Origin: Bacteroidia bacterium
Lineage (GTDB): Bacteria; Bacteroidota; Bacteroidia; Flavobacteriales; Flavobacteriaceae
Assembly (NCBI GenBank): GCA_030429955.1
Contig: JAUIGO010000004.1
Coordinates: 1-64,000, forward strand
DNA: 64,000 nucleotides
Direction of reading: 5' to 3'
Every line of letters begins with the position of its first letter. The first letter of the stretch is position 1. Of the stretch, positions 15,322-22,935 are shown piece by piece. The translations under genes and the position numbers were made by a program. The notes under the pieces are model-generated. The model worked only from the letters and a program-made list of their open reading frames with translations, made no database searches and was not told the origin of the DNA.

Positions 15322-16433
15322 ATAACCTCAAACTGTTTTCCAGGCAAAGGCCTCACTACACCTTTTAACTCCATATTTAACAATAAAGAAGCTACTCTAA
15401 AGGTTGGCATATCGCATTTTAAGGCAATCATATCAAGCAATTCTTTACCATTGTCTTTTAAAAAGTTGTAAATCACTTTTTCATCAGTATTCAACTCCAC
15501 AAACAATTGTTTTTGCACTGGTTTTTCATCTGCTGAGCCTGTCGAAGCATCAAGCTTCCAATTGAGGATATAAGGCACATCTTCAGCTTTGGAGAGCAAA
15601 TGTGCTCGTTGCAACTTAATTAAATTGTTACAGCCAACACTTTGCGTATCTGTAATGCGCCCAGGAACTGCAAATACTTCTCTGTTATACGAATTGGCAA
15701 TATCTGCTGTGACCAAACTTCCTCCTTTTTCGGCAGATTCAATAACAATGGTAGCTTCACTCAATCCTGCGATAATTCGGTTACGCTTTAAAAAATTGTT
15801 TCTATCAAACTCATCTGTACTCCAAAAATCAGTGAAAAAGCCTCCATGGCTTTCAATATCAGCCACATACTTTTGATGCACTTTTGGATATATCTGGTTC
15901 AAACCATGAGCCAAACAACCAATAGTTTGCAAGTTGTTTTTCATGGCAGCCTTTTGCGCTGTGATGTCTGTTCCGTAAGCAAAACCAGAAACAATAATTG
16001 GATTATAGGCAGCTAAACGCTCTACAATAGCCTCACAATTTGCAATGCCTTGTGTGGTGATTTTTCGTGCTCCTACAATACTAATAATGGGTTGGTTTTT
16101 TATGGTAATGTTTCCGCGTTGAAACAATAAAATAGGTCCATCGATACAATGTTTTAAGCGTTCAGGATAACTGCTTTCCATAAAGTAATGTACAACTATG
16201 TTATTTTCCTTAATGAATTTGAGTTCTTGCTCAGCGTTCTTTAACAACACCTCTTTATTTAAATCACTTGTAGCATAGGTGCCTATGCCATCAATCTTAA
16301 GAAGGTTATGTTTCTTTTCATTGAGTACAGCCTCTGGAGAACCACAATGCGAAATCAGTTTTTTGGCAGTAATATCACCAATATTGGGTGCATTTTGTAA
16401 GGCTAAAGCAAATAATAAATTAGTTTCTGACAT
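15318..16433 (-). CDS. dprA: DNA-processing protein DprA
   Basis: A 371-residue protein that protects incoming single-stranded DNA and loads RecA during natural transformation. An N-terminal helix-hairpin-helix-like part (about 1-70) precedes the Rossmann-type DprA domain, with ISIVGARKITTQG, SGFAYGTDITAQ, AHGLNQIYP and the long block RNRIIAGLSEATIVIESAEK. A C-terminal winged-helix domain ends in GKQFEVI. The linker before it (about 300-310, STGSADE) is encoded by a copy of the interspersed repeat. The 3' end is duplicated at 14480-14581. The gene converges on trpS across the accessory island. Confidence 0.95.
   Translation of the reverse strand: MSETNLLFALALQNAPNIGDITAKKLISHCGSPEAVLNEKKHNLLKIDGIGTYATSDLNKEVLLKNAEQELKFIKENNIVVHYFMESSYPERLKHCIDGPILLFQRGNITIKNQPIISIVGARKITTQGIANCEAIVERLAAYNPIIVSGFAYGTDITAQKAAMKNNLQTIGCLAHGLNQIYPKVHQKYVADIESHGGFFTDFWSTDEFDRNNFLKRNRIIAGLSEATIVIESAEKGGSLVTADIANSYNREVFAVPGRITDTQSVGCNNLIKLQRAHLLSKAEDVPYILNWKLDASTGSADEKPVQKQLFVELNTDEKVIYNFLKDNGKELLDMIALKCDMPTFRVASLLLNMELKGVVRPLPGKQFEVI
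15532..15548. repeat. Interspersed repeat copy inside dprA
   Basis: GCTGAGCCTGTCGAAGC matches the half-site of the intergenic family. It is in frame and encodes part of the linker between the Rossmann and C-terminal domains of DprA. Confidence 0.6.
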
Positions 16434-16523
16434 CTAGTACATTGAATTACAACATACAAGAAACTAAAAATTGCACTGTTAATAAATAGTTGCTTGGTTT
16501 TTTTTTCAGCATGCAAAAATTTT

Positions 16524-16531
16524 TAACTTTG
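16524..16531 (+). promoter_or_regulatory. -7 element of the HU/SPOR gene
   Basis: TAACTTTG fits TAnnTTTG exactly but lies only 5 bp before the ATG at 16537. Transcription would then start at or next to the start codon, implying a leaderless mRNA. No TTG was found at the normal distance; the nearest is 27 bp upstream. Confidence 0.45.
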
Positions 16532-16536
16532 TTTTG

Positions 16537-17493
16537 ATGCAATTAGAAACTTACATAAGCGATTTACTGTTCAGATACGAATGTGTTGTTATTCCTGATT
16601 TTGGAGCTTTTTTAACACAAGCAGTGTCTGCAAAAATAGACCAGGAAACCAATACCTTTTATCCACCAAATAAAGTGGTGTCTTTTAACGAACAATTAAA
16701 AAAGAACGATGGTTTGTTGGCAAATTATATGGCTGATGTTGAGAAAATCCCTTACGAATCTGCTGTTAAAAAAATAGACAAGCGTACAAGAGAATTAAAA
16801 TCGTACTTAGCTCAAGGTGAAACAATTGTGTTAAACAATATTGGTGAGATTACACTTAACAGTGAAGGTAACATCAATTTTGAACCTTCTCATAGTTTAA
16901 ATTACTTAACAGAAGCCTTTGGACTCTCTCAATTTGTGTCACCTTCGGTAACTCGCGAAGTTTATAAAGAAGAGGTTGAGGCTTTAGAGGAAGCTGTTCC
17001 GTTAACCATCACACCTGAAAAACGTGCTTCGACAAGCTCAGCAGCCAAAAAGCCTTATTTAAAATATGCTGCTGTTGCGTTAATAGCTTTAACGCTTGGT
17101 GGTTTTGCAGCATCCAATTATTATGTTGGTCAAATAGAGCAGCATAACCAAATGGCTCAGGAAGAAGCCAATAAAGAAATAGATTCTAAAATACAGGAAG
17201 CCACTTTTATTATCGACAATCCTTTACCTTCAATTACCTTGAATGTCACCAAGCAAAGTGGAAATTTTCACGTGGTTGCAGGTGCTTTTAGAGTTGAAGA
17301 AAATTGCGATAAAAAACTAGAAGAACTCAGGGATTTGGGTTACAATGCTCGTAAAATTGGAGCTAATAAATATGGTTTGCATCAAGTAGTTTATTCGAGT
17401 TATGAAACACGTACAGAAGCCCAACAAGCATTGTATTCCATCAGAAGAAATCACAATCGTGATGCTTGGTTGCTTGTTCAAAAACTAAAGTAA
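16537..17493 (+). CDS. HU-CCDC81 and SPOR domain protein
   Basis: A 318-residue inner-membrane protein. Residues 1-135 hold two HU/IHF-like (HU-CCDC81) domains (YISDLLFRYECVVIPDFGAF, then the GETIVLNNIGEITLN block). A single transmembrane helix follows at about 173-196. The C-terminal SPOR domain (about 243-317, SGNFHVVAGAFRVEENCDKK...) binds denuded peptidoglycan at division sites. This architecture is typical of Bacteroidota proteins thought to act in cell division or envelope organisation. A preceding TTG is in frame, but the ATG is preferred. A repeat copy encodes residues around 164-168 (ASTSSA), just before the membrane helix. Confidence 0.85.
   Translation: MQLETYISDLLFRYECVVIPDFGAFLTQAVSAKIDQETNTFYPPNKVVSFNEQLKKNDGLLANYMADVEKIPYESAVKKIDKRTRELKSYLAQGETIVLNNIGEITLNSEGNINFEPSHSLNYLTEAFGLSQFVSPSVTREVYKEEVEALEEAVPLTITPEKRASTSSAAKKPYLKYAAVALIALTLGGFAASNYYVGQIEQHNQMAQEEANKEIDSKIQEATFIIDNPLPSITLNVTKQSGNFHVVAGAFRVEENCDKKLEELRDLGYNARKIGANKYGLHQVVYSSYETRTEAQQALYSIRRNHNRDAWLLVQKLK
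17026..17041. repeat. Interspersed repeat copy inside the HU/SPOR gene
   Basis: GCTTCGACAAGCTCAG, in frame, encodes the Ala/Ser/Thr linker before the transmembrane helix. Confidence 0.55.
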
Positions 17494-17523
17494 CATTTAC
17501 TTCGCTAATTTTTAAAAGCATCT

Positions 17524-17531
17524 TACCTTTG
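17524..17531 (+). promoter_or_regulatory. -7 element of the thioesterase gene
   Basis: TACCTTTG fits TAnnTTTG. A TTC, one mismatch from TTG, lies 20 bp upstream. The sequence after it (GCACTTCAATTAG) resembles that after the trpS -7 element. Confidence 0.55.
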
Positions 17532-17544
17532 CACTTCAATTAGG

Positions 17545-17564
17545 ATTTCCGTTTTCACGGAAAT
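17545..17564 (+). repeat. TTTC-loop leader hairpin before the thioesterase gene
   Basis: ATTTCCGT-TTTC-ACGGAAAT is a perfect 8-bp stem, 19 bp before the ATG, in the same orientation as the hairpins before trpS and dut. Confidence 0.75.
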
Positions 17565-17583
17565 AAAAATTAAATCATTTTTG

Positions 17584-18096
17584 ATGGAAGCAAAACATCC
17601 TGAAGATTCTAAAACCACAATGACTGACTTGGTATTGCCAAGTGAAACCAATCCTTTAAACAATTTATTTGGTGGTGAATTACTTGCCAGAATGGATCGT
17701 GCAGCGAGTATTGCTGCAAGACGTCATTCCAGACGTATTGTTGTAACGGCTTCTGTAAATCATGTTGCCTTTAATAAAGCTGTGCCTTTAGGAAGTGTTG
17801 TAACTGTTGAAGCGAAAGTATCCAGAGCTTTTAAAACCTCGATGGAAGTTTATATTGATGTGTGGATTGACGATAGAGAATCTGGTGAAAAAACAAAAGC
17901 CAATGAAGCAATTTATACCTTTGTTGCAGTTAGTGAAACAGGAAGTCCTGTTAAAATTCCTGCTATAGTTCCTGAAACTGAAGAAGAAAAACTGCGTTTT
18001 GATGGTGCTTTACGTCGCAAACAATTAAGCTTAGTTCTTGCTGGAAAAATGAAGCCAAATGATGCTACAGAATTGAAGGCGTTGTTTATGAGTTAA
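17584..18096 (+). CDS. Acyl-CoA thioesterase, hotdog fold
   Basis: A 170-residue protein of the YciA/BACH hotdog family. It has the N-terminal block MTDLVLPSETNPLNNLFGGE, in which the family's NxxGxxFGG-type loop and conserved aspartate (MDRAA) can be seen, followed by SVNHVAFNKAVPLGS and a C-terminal arginine/lysine-rich helix. It should hydrolyse acyl-CoA esters in the cytoplasm; the chain-length preference cannot be read from the sequence. A TTG just upstream is in frame but the ATG is preferred. It appears monocistronic and is closed by a repeat-rich gap rather than a clear terminator. Confidence 0.85.
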   Translation: MEAKHPEDSKTTMTDLVLPSETNPLNNLFGGELLARMDRAASIAARRHSRRIVVTASVNHVAFNKAVPLGSVVTVEAKVSRAFKTSMEVYIDVWIDDRESGEKTKANEAIYTFVAVSETGSPVKIPAIVPETEEEKLRFDGALRRKQLSLVLAGKMKPNDATELKALFMS

Positions 18097-18119
18097 TTTT
18101 AATGAGATTCTGAAACACA

Positions 18120-18168
18120 CTTCGACTGTACTTCGACTGCGCTCAGTATGACAAGCTCAGTGTGACAT
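18120..18168. repeat. Interspersed repeats between convergent genes
   Basis: Two overlapping copies (TTCGACTGTACTTCGACTGC and GCTCAGTATGACAAGCTCAG, then TGTGACAT) fill the gap between the thioesterase gene and the EnvC-like gene. Confidence 0.65.
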
Positions 18169-18190
18169 ATTGAGCATCGAATTAACTTTA

Positions 18191-19423
18191 TCACATTTTA
18201 TTAATCCAATGGGCTGGATTTTGTGTTTTTCCATCTTTAAAAATAACGAATTGAAGAATGGTTTCATTGGACGCTTTGTCTGTTAAAACCTCGCCTATTT
18301 GTTGCTTAGTCGTTACCTTATCTCCTTTCTTGACGTAAATTTTGGATAGATTTTTATACGCCGTAAAGTAATTTCCATGTTGAATTAAAATCACATTATT
18401 TCCGTTTTTAGGAATCATGATAGAATGAACGGTTCCTTCAAATACAGCGCGTACTTTTTCGTCTTTATTGGTAACAATTCTAACACCATTACTATTAATA
18501 GGAACTGAGTTATCTATTGGAGATTTTTGAATGCCATAACGCACTTTCACCAAACCATGTTCAACTGGCCAAGGTAGCTTACCTTTATTAGCTGTAAAGC
18601 TAGCTGCTAGCTTTCTGTCTTCTGGTGTTAATGCAAAAGTTGTAGACTCTTTGGATTTTCCTGCTTTAACGTTTGACGCAGCCATAGCCTCGCGAATAAT
18701 CTTTTCAATCTCTTTGTCAATCTTATCAATTTCTTGCTGTTTAACTCGTATTTGTGAAGTGTACTTGTTAAGATCTTTTTTAATGGAAGCCATTAAAATT
18801 TCTTGCTGCTTTTGCTCTTGCTCTAGCTTTTCTTTTGCTATTCTATTTTCTTTAATAAGCGCTTCTTTATCTTGTTTTTGCTTTAATAAGCTCTTGTTCA
18901 GAGCTTGTAATTCAAGTGTTTTTACTTTTATTTCCTCGCCTTGTTTTTTCTGATAGTCAGCATACTGCTTTATGTATTGTAAACGTTTATAGGCTTGCTG
19001 AAAATTGCTTGAAGATAATAAGAACATGACTTTGCTTTGTTCAGATTTGCTTTTGTATGATTTTACAATCATAGCTGCATATTCTTCTTTTAAGAGCGTT
19101 AACCTGTCTCTTAATTTTGAAATGGTATTTTGATTATTGTTTATTTCCCTTGTCAATAAATTGGCTTGCTGATTGGTTATAGAGATAAGATTGCGTCTTA
19201 CAGTGGCTTTATAGTTTAAATCTTCAAGCATAGAAAGTAACGATCTTTCATCTTTTCTGCCTTTAGACACCATGGATTCGTACTGCTTTATTTCGCTCAA
19301 TATTTCTTGGCGTCTATTTTCAAGCTCTAATTGTTTTGCACTTTGGGAATTGCCAAACAGCATTAAAAAAAGAAAAAAAGTGGTTAAAACGTATTTCAAC
19401 ATAGTGTTTTTAAAAGCTATCAT
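18191..19423 (-). CDS. envC: EnvC-like murein hydrolase activator (degenerate M23 domain)
   Basis: A 410-residue secreted protein. A signal peptide (MLKYVLTTFFLFLMLFGNSQS) is followed by a long coiled coil (about 30-255, Lys/Gln/Glu-rich) and a C-terminal LytM/M23 domain (about 285-410, LPWPVEHGLVKVRYG...). The metal ligands of active M23 enzymes are replaced: the HxxxD site reads INSNGVRI and the HxH site reads YKNL. As in EnvC, the domain should therefore activate amidases during cell separation rather than cut the wall itself. The ATG at 19423 overlaps the stop of the DUF4292 gene (ATGA); a second ATG at 19402 gives a tighter signal peptide. Confidence 0.85.
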   Translation of the reverse strand: MIAFKNTMLKYVLTTFFLFLMLFGNSQSAKQLELENRRQEILSEIKQYESMVSKGRKDERSLLSMLEDLNYKATVRRNLISITNQQANLLTREINNNQNTISKLRDRLTLLKEEYAAMIVKSYKSKSEQSKVMFLLSSSNFQQAYKRLQYIKQYADYQKKQGEEIKVKTLELQALNKSLLKQKQDKEALIKENRIAKEKLEQEQKQQEILMASIKKDLNKYTSQIRVKQQEIDKIDKEIEKIIREAMAASNVKAGKSKESTTFALTPEDRKLAASFTANKGKLPWPVEHGLVKVRYGIQKSPIDNSVPINSNGVRIVTNKDEKVRAVFEGTVHSIMIPKNGNNVILIQHGNYFTAYKNLSKIYVKKGDKVTTKQQIGEVLTDKASNETILQFVIFKDGKTQNPAHWINKM

Positions 19424-20211
19424 TTAATCACGATTTCTTGAAAACCATTAGGAATCCTGAATGGGAAATTTAAGCTTGAGTTTAGTGAAACCGATTTAAA
19501 TTCCATAGTGATGGTGGTTTCAAAATCTCTTTCTAAGGCTATTACTTTCACATTCTGAGGTACTATTTGCTTATCCACTTCTTGATAGTCTTTATAGTCT
19601 ATTTCAAGAAAGCGCTGTTCTAATTGTTGTGATAATTGCTGAGAATCCATTTTGAAATGAGTAGGATTTAGTAAATAGAAAATTTCAAAAAGTTGATTTT
19701 GATTTTTTGGCGACAACACATAAGAGCCTTCGTGAATATCTGTATTATAGCTGTCATCTTTTAAATTATAAATAGCATTTCCTAACAGAATATTCTGAAC
19801 TTTTTCAAAGTCTAATTTTGTACCTAATAAATCACTAATTAATGAAAAATCGCCATCAAAATAGGTGTTATCAAGTTTGTTATAAAAGCTCACGTTAGTT
19901 GGCGTGATTTTGGCTCTAACAATCCCAAGCGTTGCACTTAACCAAATGGTTTTATCTTTCTCCATACGAAGATTAATAGTATGTGATTGTGATTTATCAC
20001 CTTGCACATAATCAACCTTAACTCTTGCTTGAAGGGTTTTAAATTTAGGTTCTTTCTTATGGTGTTCCTTGATTAATTGTTTGGCTGTAAGCTTTGTGTT
20101 GAGTTCACCAGATGATGCAATTTGTTTTGAAGATTTGCATCCTAAAACCATAAACAGCATCAAAACCATCAAGATTCTGCTTAGTGTCTTTATTTTTGTT
20201 TTATTGTCCAT
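19420..20211 (-). CDS. DUF4292 lipoprotein
   Basis: A 263-residue lipoprotein with lipobox LGC at Cys25. The body, with IKEHHKKEPKFKTLQARVKV and an extended beta-strand pattern after it, is of the DUF4292 family, conserved in Bacteroidota and reminiscent of LolB/LolA-type half-barrels. The role is not established; a periplasmic or outer-membrane function in lipoprotein or envelope assembly would fit. Its start overlaps the TPR gene by 11 bp and its stop overlaps the EnvC-like gene by 4 bp, so the three form a tightly coupled operon. Confidence 0.8.
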   Translation of the reverse strand: MDNKTKIKTLSRILMVLMLFMVLGCKSSKQIASSGELNTKLTAKQLIKEHHKKEPKFKTLQARVKVDYVQGDKSQSHTINLRMEKDKTIWLSATLGIVRAKITPTNVSFYNKLDNTYFDGDFSLISDLLGTKLDFEKVQNILLGNAIYNLKDDSYNTDIHEGSYVLSPKNQNQLFEIFYLLNPTHFKMDSQQLSQQLEQRFLEIDYKDYQEVDKQIVPQNVKVIALERDFETTITMEFKSVSLNSSLNFPFRIPNGFQEIVIK

Positions 20212-21562
20212 TTAATAATGCTTCAGCCTTTTTAGCAAACGCTTGAGATTTCTCAATATTATTCAAATACTTATAAGCTGTACTCAATTGTTTGTAAAAG
20301 TCAATTTCCATAATGACATTATCAATTACATAATCTATGCCAATTTCTAAACTTTCTGCAGCTTTTTTGTATTGTTGTAAGTTGTTGTTAGCAACACCAT
20401 TGACCAAATATAAAATGGGCTGTGAAGGAAAGGTTTCAAGGGCTTGGCTGCTAAGCTCTGAGGCATCAGTAAACATATCTAAATCTATTTGTAACAACAA
20501 TACTTTTTTTAGCGTATCAAAATCATCAGCATCTCGTTGCAGTGCTATTTTATAATGGCTTAAAGCCTTTTGTTTATCGCCTTTTTGTAAGTAATACTGA
20601 GCCATTTCAGCACTGGATTTACCTGTTTCATCATCTGAAACATCTGCTGTAATTTCCAGTAGTCGCTCTTCATACTGAGGATTATCTTGGGCGAATTTTA
20701 CAAAATCATTCAGCACTTTGGCTTTAGCTTCAGGATTTACAGTTCCGCTTTTGAGCACAATTTCCATAGATTGGATTGCTTTTTCGGTTTCGTTATCTTC
20801 CAAATAGAATTTATATAAAGCTAAATGAACCAAATGAGACGATGGAATATTTTTTAAGAGCCTTTGAGCTGTAGCAAATGCGTTTTTTCTGTCGTTTTGC
20901 TCGCTGTAACGATAGATGAGCTTCAAATAGTTCTGCTCATCTTTAGGGTTTTTTACAATACGTTCTTCCAGGTTTTCAATACGATCTTTATCATCGCCAT
21001 TGGCATCATAAATTTGGTTACGAAGAAAATCTCTTGATTTTGCATAACCATATTGCTCATCCATATCATCCAAGATCTTTAGCGCTTGTCTGAATTTATT
21101 GTTTTTAAAATACAGATTGGCTAAGTTTTCTTGATAATCAGGATGAAATTTTACAAGCAATTTGACTGTTTTTAAGGCATTGTCAAAATCATTGGTCTGT
21201 TCATAAACACCATAGAGCTCGTTGAGATACCATTCGTTATCTGGATCGATTGAAATGGCTTTTTTAAGCACATCTTCTGCTGCTCCAAAGTTTTTAAGTT
21301 GAATGTAGTTTTTGCCTAATTCAAAATAAACCACAGATTTAGAATCATCCAATTCAACACATTTTAAAAAGGCTGTTATAGATCTGTCGTAATTTTCAAT
21401 GCCTTTTTGTTTTAAGGCTTCAAAAAAGTATTCTTGGTATTTGTCTTCAATATCACCTAGATCATCGTCAGGTGTTTTGTTAAAATCAACTTGAGCATAG
21501 TTAGTTTGCGGAATGAAAATCATTCCGAGAATAAACACAATTATGCTAATTTTAAATCTCAT
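20201..21562 (-). CDS. Secreted tetratricopeptide-repeat protein
   Basis: A 453-residue protein with a signal peptide (MRFKISIIVFILGMIFIPQTNYA) and tetratricopeptide repeats across most of the length (for example YFELGKNYIQLKNFGAAEDV and YYLQKGDKQKALSHYKIALQ). It should be a periplasmic or envelope scaffold. In flavobacteria it commonly lies between dut and a DUF4292 lipoprotein, as here. The exact partner is unknown, but coupling with the DUF4292 lipoprotein and the EnvC-like activator suggests a shared envelope role. Confidence 0.8.
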   Translation of the reverse strand: MRFKISIIVFILGMIFIPQTNYAQVDFNKTPDDDLGDIEDKYQEYFFEALKQKGIENYDRSITAFLKCVELDDSKSVVYFELGKNYIQLKNFGAAEDVLKKAISIDPDNEWYLNELYGVYEQTNDFDNALKTVKLLVKFHPDYQENLANLYFKNNKFRQALKILDDMDEQYGYAKSRDFLRNQIYDANGDDKDRIENLEERIVKNPKDEQNYLKLIYRYSEQNDRKNAFATAQRLLKNIPSSHLVHLALYKFYLEDNETEKAIQSMEIVLKSGTVNPEAKAKVLNDFVKFAQDNPQYEERLLEITADVSDDETGKSSAEMAQYYLQKGDKQKALSHYKIALQRDADDFDTLKKVLLLQIDLDMFTDASELSSQALETFPSQPILYLVNGVANNNLQQYKKAAESLEIGIDYVIDNVIMEIDFYKQLSTAYKYLNNIEKSQAFAKKAEALLNGQ

Positions 21563-21633
21563 TTCTAAATCACTAAAATAACGGTTTTAAGTCCATTACA
21601 TTTTAAATTAAGTTGTTTTTAACAGATATTTGG

Positions 21634-21653
21634 ATTCCTGCCTACGCAGGAAT
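21634..21653. repeat. CTAC-loop hairpin after dut
   Basis: ATTCCTGC-CTAC-GCAGGAAT, a perfect 8-bp stem, lies 6 bp beyond the dut stop codon. An identical copy follows the DUF4254 gene at 43510. Confidence 0.75.
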
Positions 21654-21659
21654 GACACG

Positions 21660-22094
21660 TTATTTTGTGCCAGTGCTACCAAAACCTCCTTCACCTCTTT
21701 CGGTTTCAGAAAGCACGTTTACCTCATCCCATTCAGCACGTTCATGCTTTGCAATAACCAGTTGTGCTATGCGTTCGCCATTTTGTATGGTAAAATCTTC
21801 GTTAGAAAGATTAACAAGAATCACACCAATTTCGCCACGATAATCGGCATCAATGGTTCCTGGTGCGTTTAAAACAGTGATTCCTTTTTTTGCAGCGAGG
21901 CCACTTCGCGGACGTACTTGCGCCTCAACACCTATTGGCAACTCAATAAAAAGACCTGTACCAACAATACTACGTTCTAATGGTTTTAAGGTTCTTGATT
22001 CTGATAAGTTTGCTCTTAAATCCATTCCTGCTGAAGCAATGGTTTCGTAATGTGGTAAATCGTGATTGGATTTGTTAATTATTTTTATGTTCAT
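21660..22094 (-). CDS. dut: dUTP diphosphatase
   Basis: A 144-residue trimeric dUTPase that hydrolyses dUTP to dUMP. The five family motifs can be followed: [33 protein letters not shown], the short GERIAQLV and the C-terminal arm [10 protein letters not shown]. The length is typical. Its start codon is 6 bp downstream of a TTTC-loop hairpin, and a second kind of hairpin follows the stop. Confidence 0.97.
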   Translation of the reverse strand: MNIKIINKSNHDLPHYETIASAGMDLRANLSESRTLKPLERSIVGTGLFIELPIGVEAQVRPRSGLAAKKGITVLNAPGTIDADYRGEIGVILVNLSNEDFTIQNGERIAQLVIAKHERAEWDEVNVLSETERGEGGFGSTGTK

Positions 22095-22100
22095 GTTTAC

Positions 22101-22118
22101 TTTCCGCGAAAGCGGTAA
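22101..22118 (-). repeat. TTTC-loop leader hairpin before dut
   Basis: On the sense (minus) strand TTACCGC-TTTC-GCGGAAA, with a perfect CCGC/GCGG core, sits just before the dut start codon. Confidence 0.7.
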
Positions 22119-22151
22119 TATTTAAATTATACTTCTTTTTAAGATGCATCA

Positions 22152-22174
22152 CTTCGACTGCGCTCAGCATGACA
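22152..22174. repeat. Interspersed short repeat
   Basis: CTTCGACTGCGCTCAGCATGACA, a near-consensus copy, lies between the DUF6090 gene and dut. Confidence 0.7.
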
Positions 22175-22182
22175 AGGTTTTA

Positions 22183-22935
22183 CTAATGTTTTTCAATATC
22201 TGACTCTAATAAACTAATAATAGATACCATTTCTTCTTTTAAAATTGGGCCTTCAGTAAAAATCTCTCGCATATATCCATAAATATAAATTAATAGGTTT
22301 CCATAAGTATCAGACTCTATTCTTTTTATTAATTCTTCTTTATATTTAATTTTTTCTTCATCATTCATTTTCATTTTGTTATAAAAGAAATTAAAATTAA
22401 TTGCAGAGTTGTTAATTATAAATGGATAAAAGTTATTTGCTGTAAAATTCATGGTATTAATTTCTTCTTCCTTATAATCATTCAACAAATCTTGAAATCT
22501 TGAAATTTTCTTCTTTAAAGAATCGTTTGAAATTAATTCTATTTTTCCTGAATTGATGATTGAATTATACATCCCTTGAAAAGGGTCAAATGTATATTGA
22601 TCACCAACTCTCTTGGTCAATTTAGTTAAACTATCGAGAGAAAATTCTTTGGGCTTAATACTCATAAGAGTTTCAATACTTTTCCATCGGGATTCTTGTT
22701 TCGCGTAAATATCATCAAATCTAACAAGGTTTTCGCTGAACTCTTGATGTAAACCTTTTAATATCTTAACTTCCTCTTTTTGTAATTGTCGTTCTTGATT
22801 CCAGTTATTAACCTGAAGTGCTAACAAAATACCAATCATTACCAGAATAATCTCACCAATAGCGTATTTTAAGTAACGTCGTGTTTTGTTTTCGTCCAAA
22901 AGTTGTTTTCTTATTTTATTAAATAGCTTTATCAT
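22183..22935 (-). CDS. DUF6090 membrane protein
   Basis: A 250-residue protein with a charged start (IKLFNKIRKQLLDENKTRRY), one transmembrane helix (about 25-45, AIGEIILVMIGILLALQVNN) and an extracytoplasmic alpha-helical domain. This is the DUF6090 pattern, a family often present in many copies per flavobacterial genome. The function is unknown. Its ATG overlaps the flippase stop by 4 bp, so it is translated with it. It is more AT-rich than dut and separates the flippase from dut, which are neighbours in many relatives as far as I know, so it may be a later insertion. Confidence 0.75.
   Translation of the reverse strand: MIKLFNKIRKQLLDENKTRRYLKYAIGEIILVMIGILLALQVNNWNQERQLQKEEVKILKGLHQEFSENLVRFDDIYAKQESRWKSIETLMSIKPKEFSLDSLTKLTKRVGDQYTFDPFQGMYNSIINSGKIELISNDSLKKKISRFQDLLNDYKEEEINTMNFTANNFYPFIINNSAINFNFFYNKMKMNDEEKIKYKEELIKRIESDTYGNLLIYIYGYMREIFTEGPILKEEMVSIISLLESDIEKH

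Noticed and set aside
11290-15409. Integrative element with attachment sites at the trpS 3' end
   Set aside because: The duplicated 126 bp resembles att sites in principle, but no integrase exists, the opposite border is dprA, and a second nested duplication is present, so homologous capture fits better.
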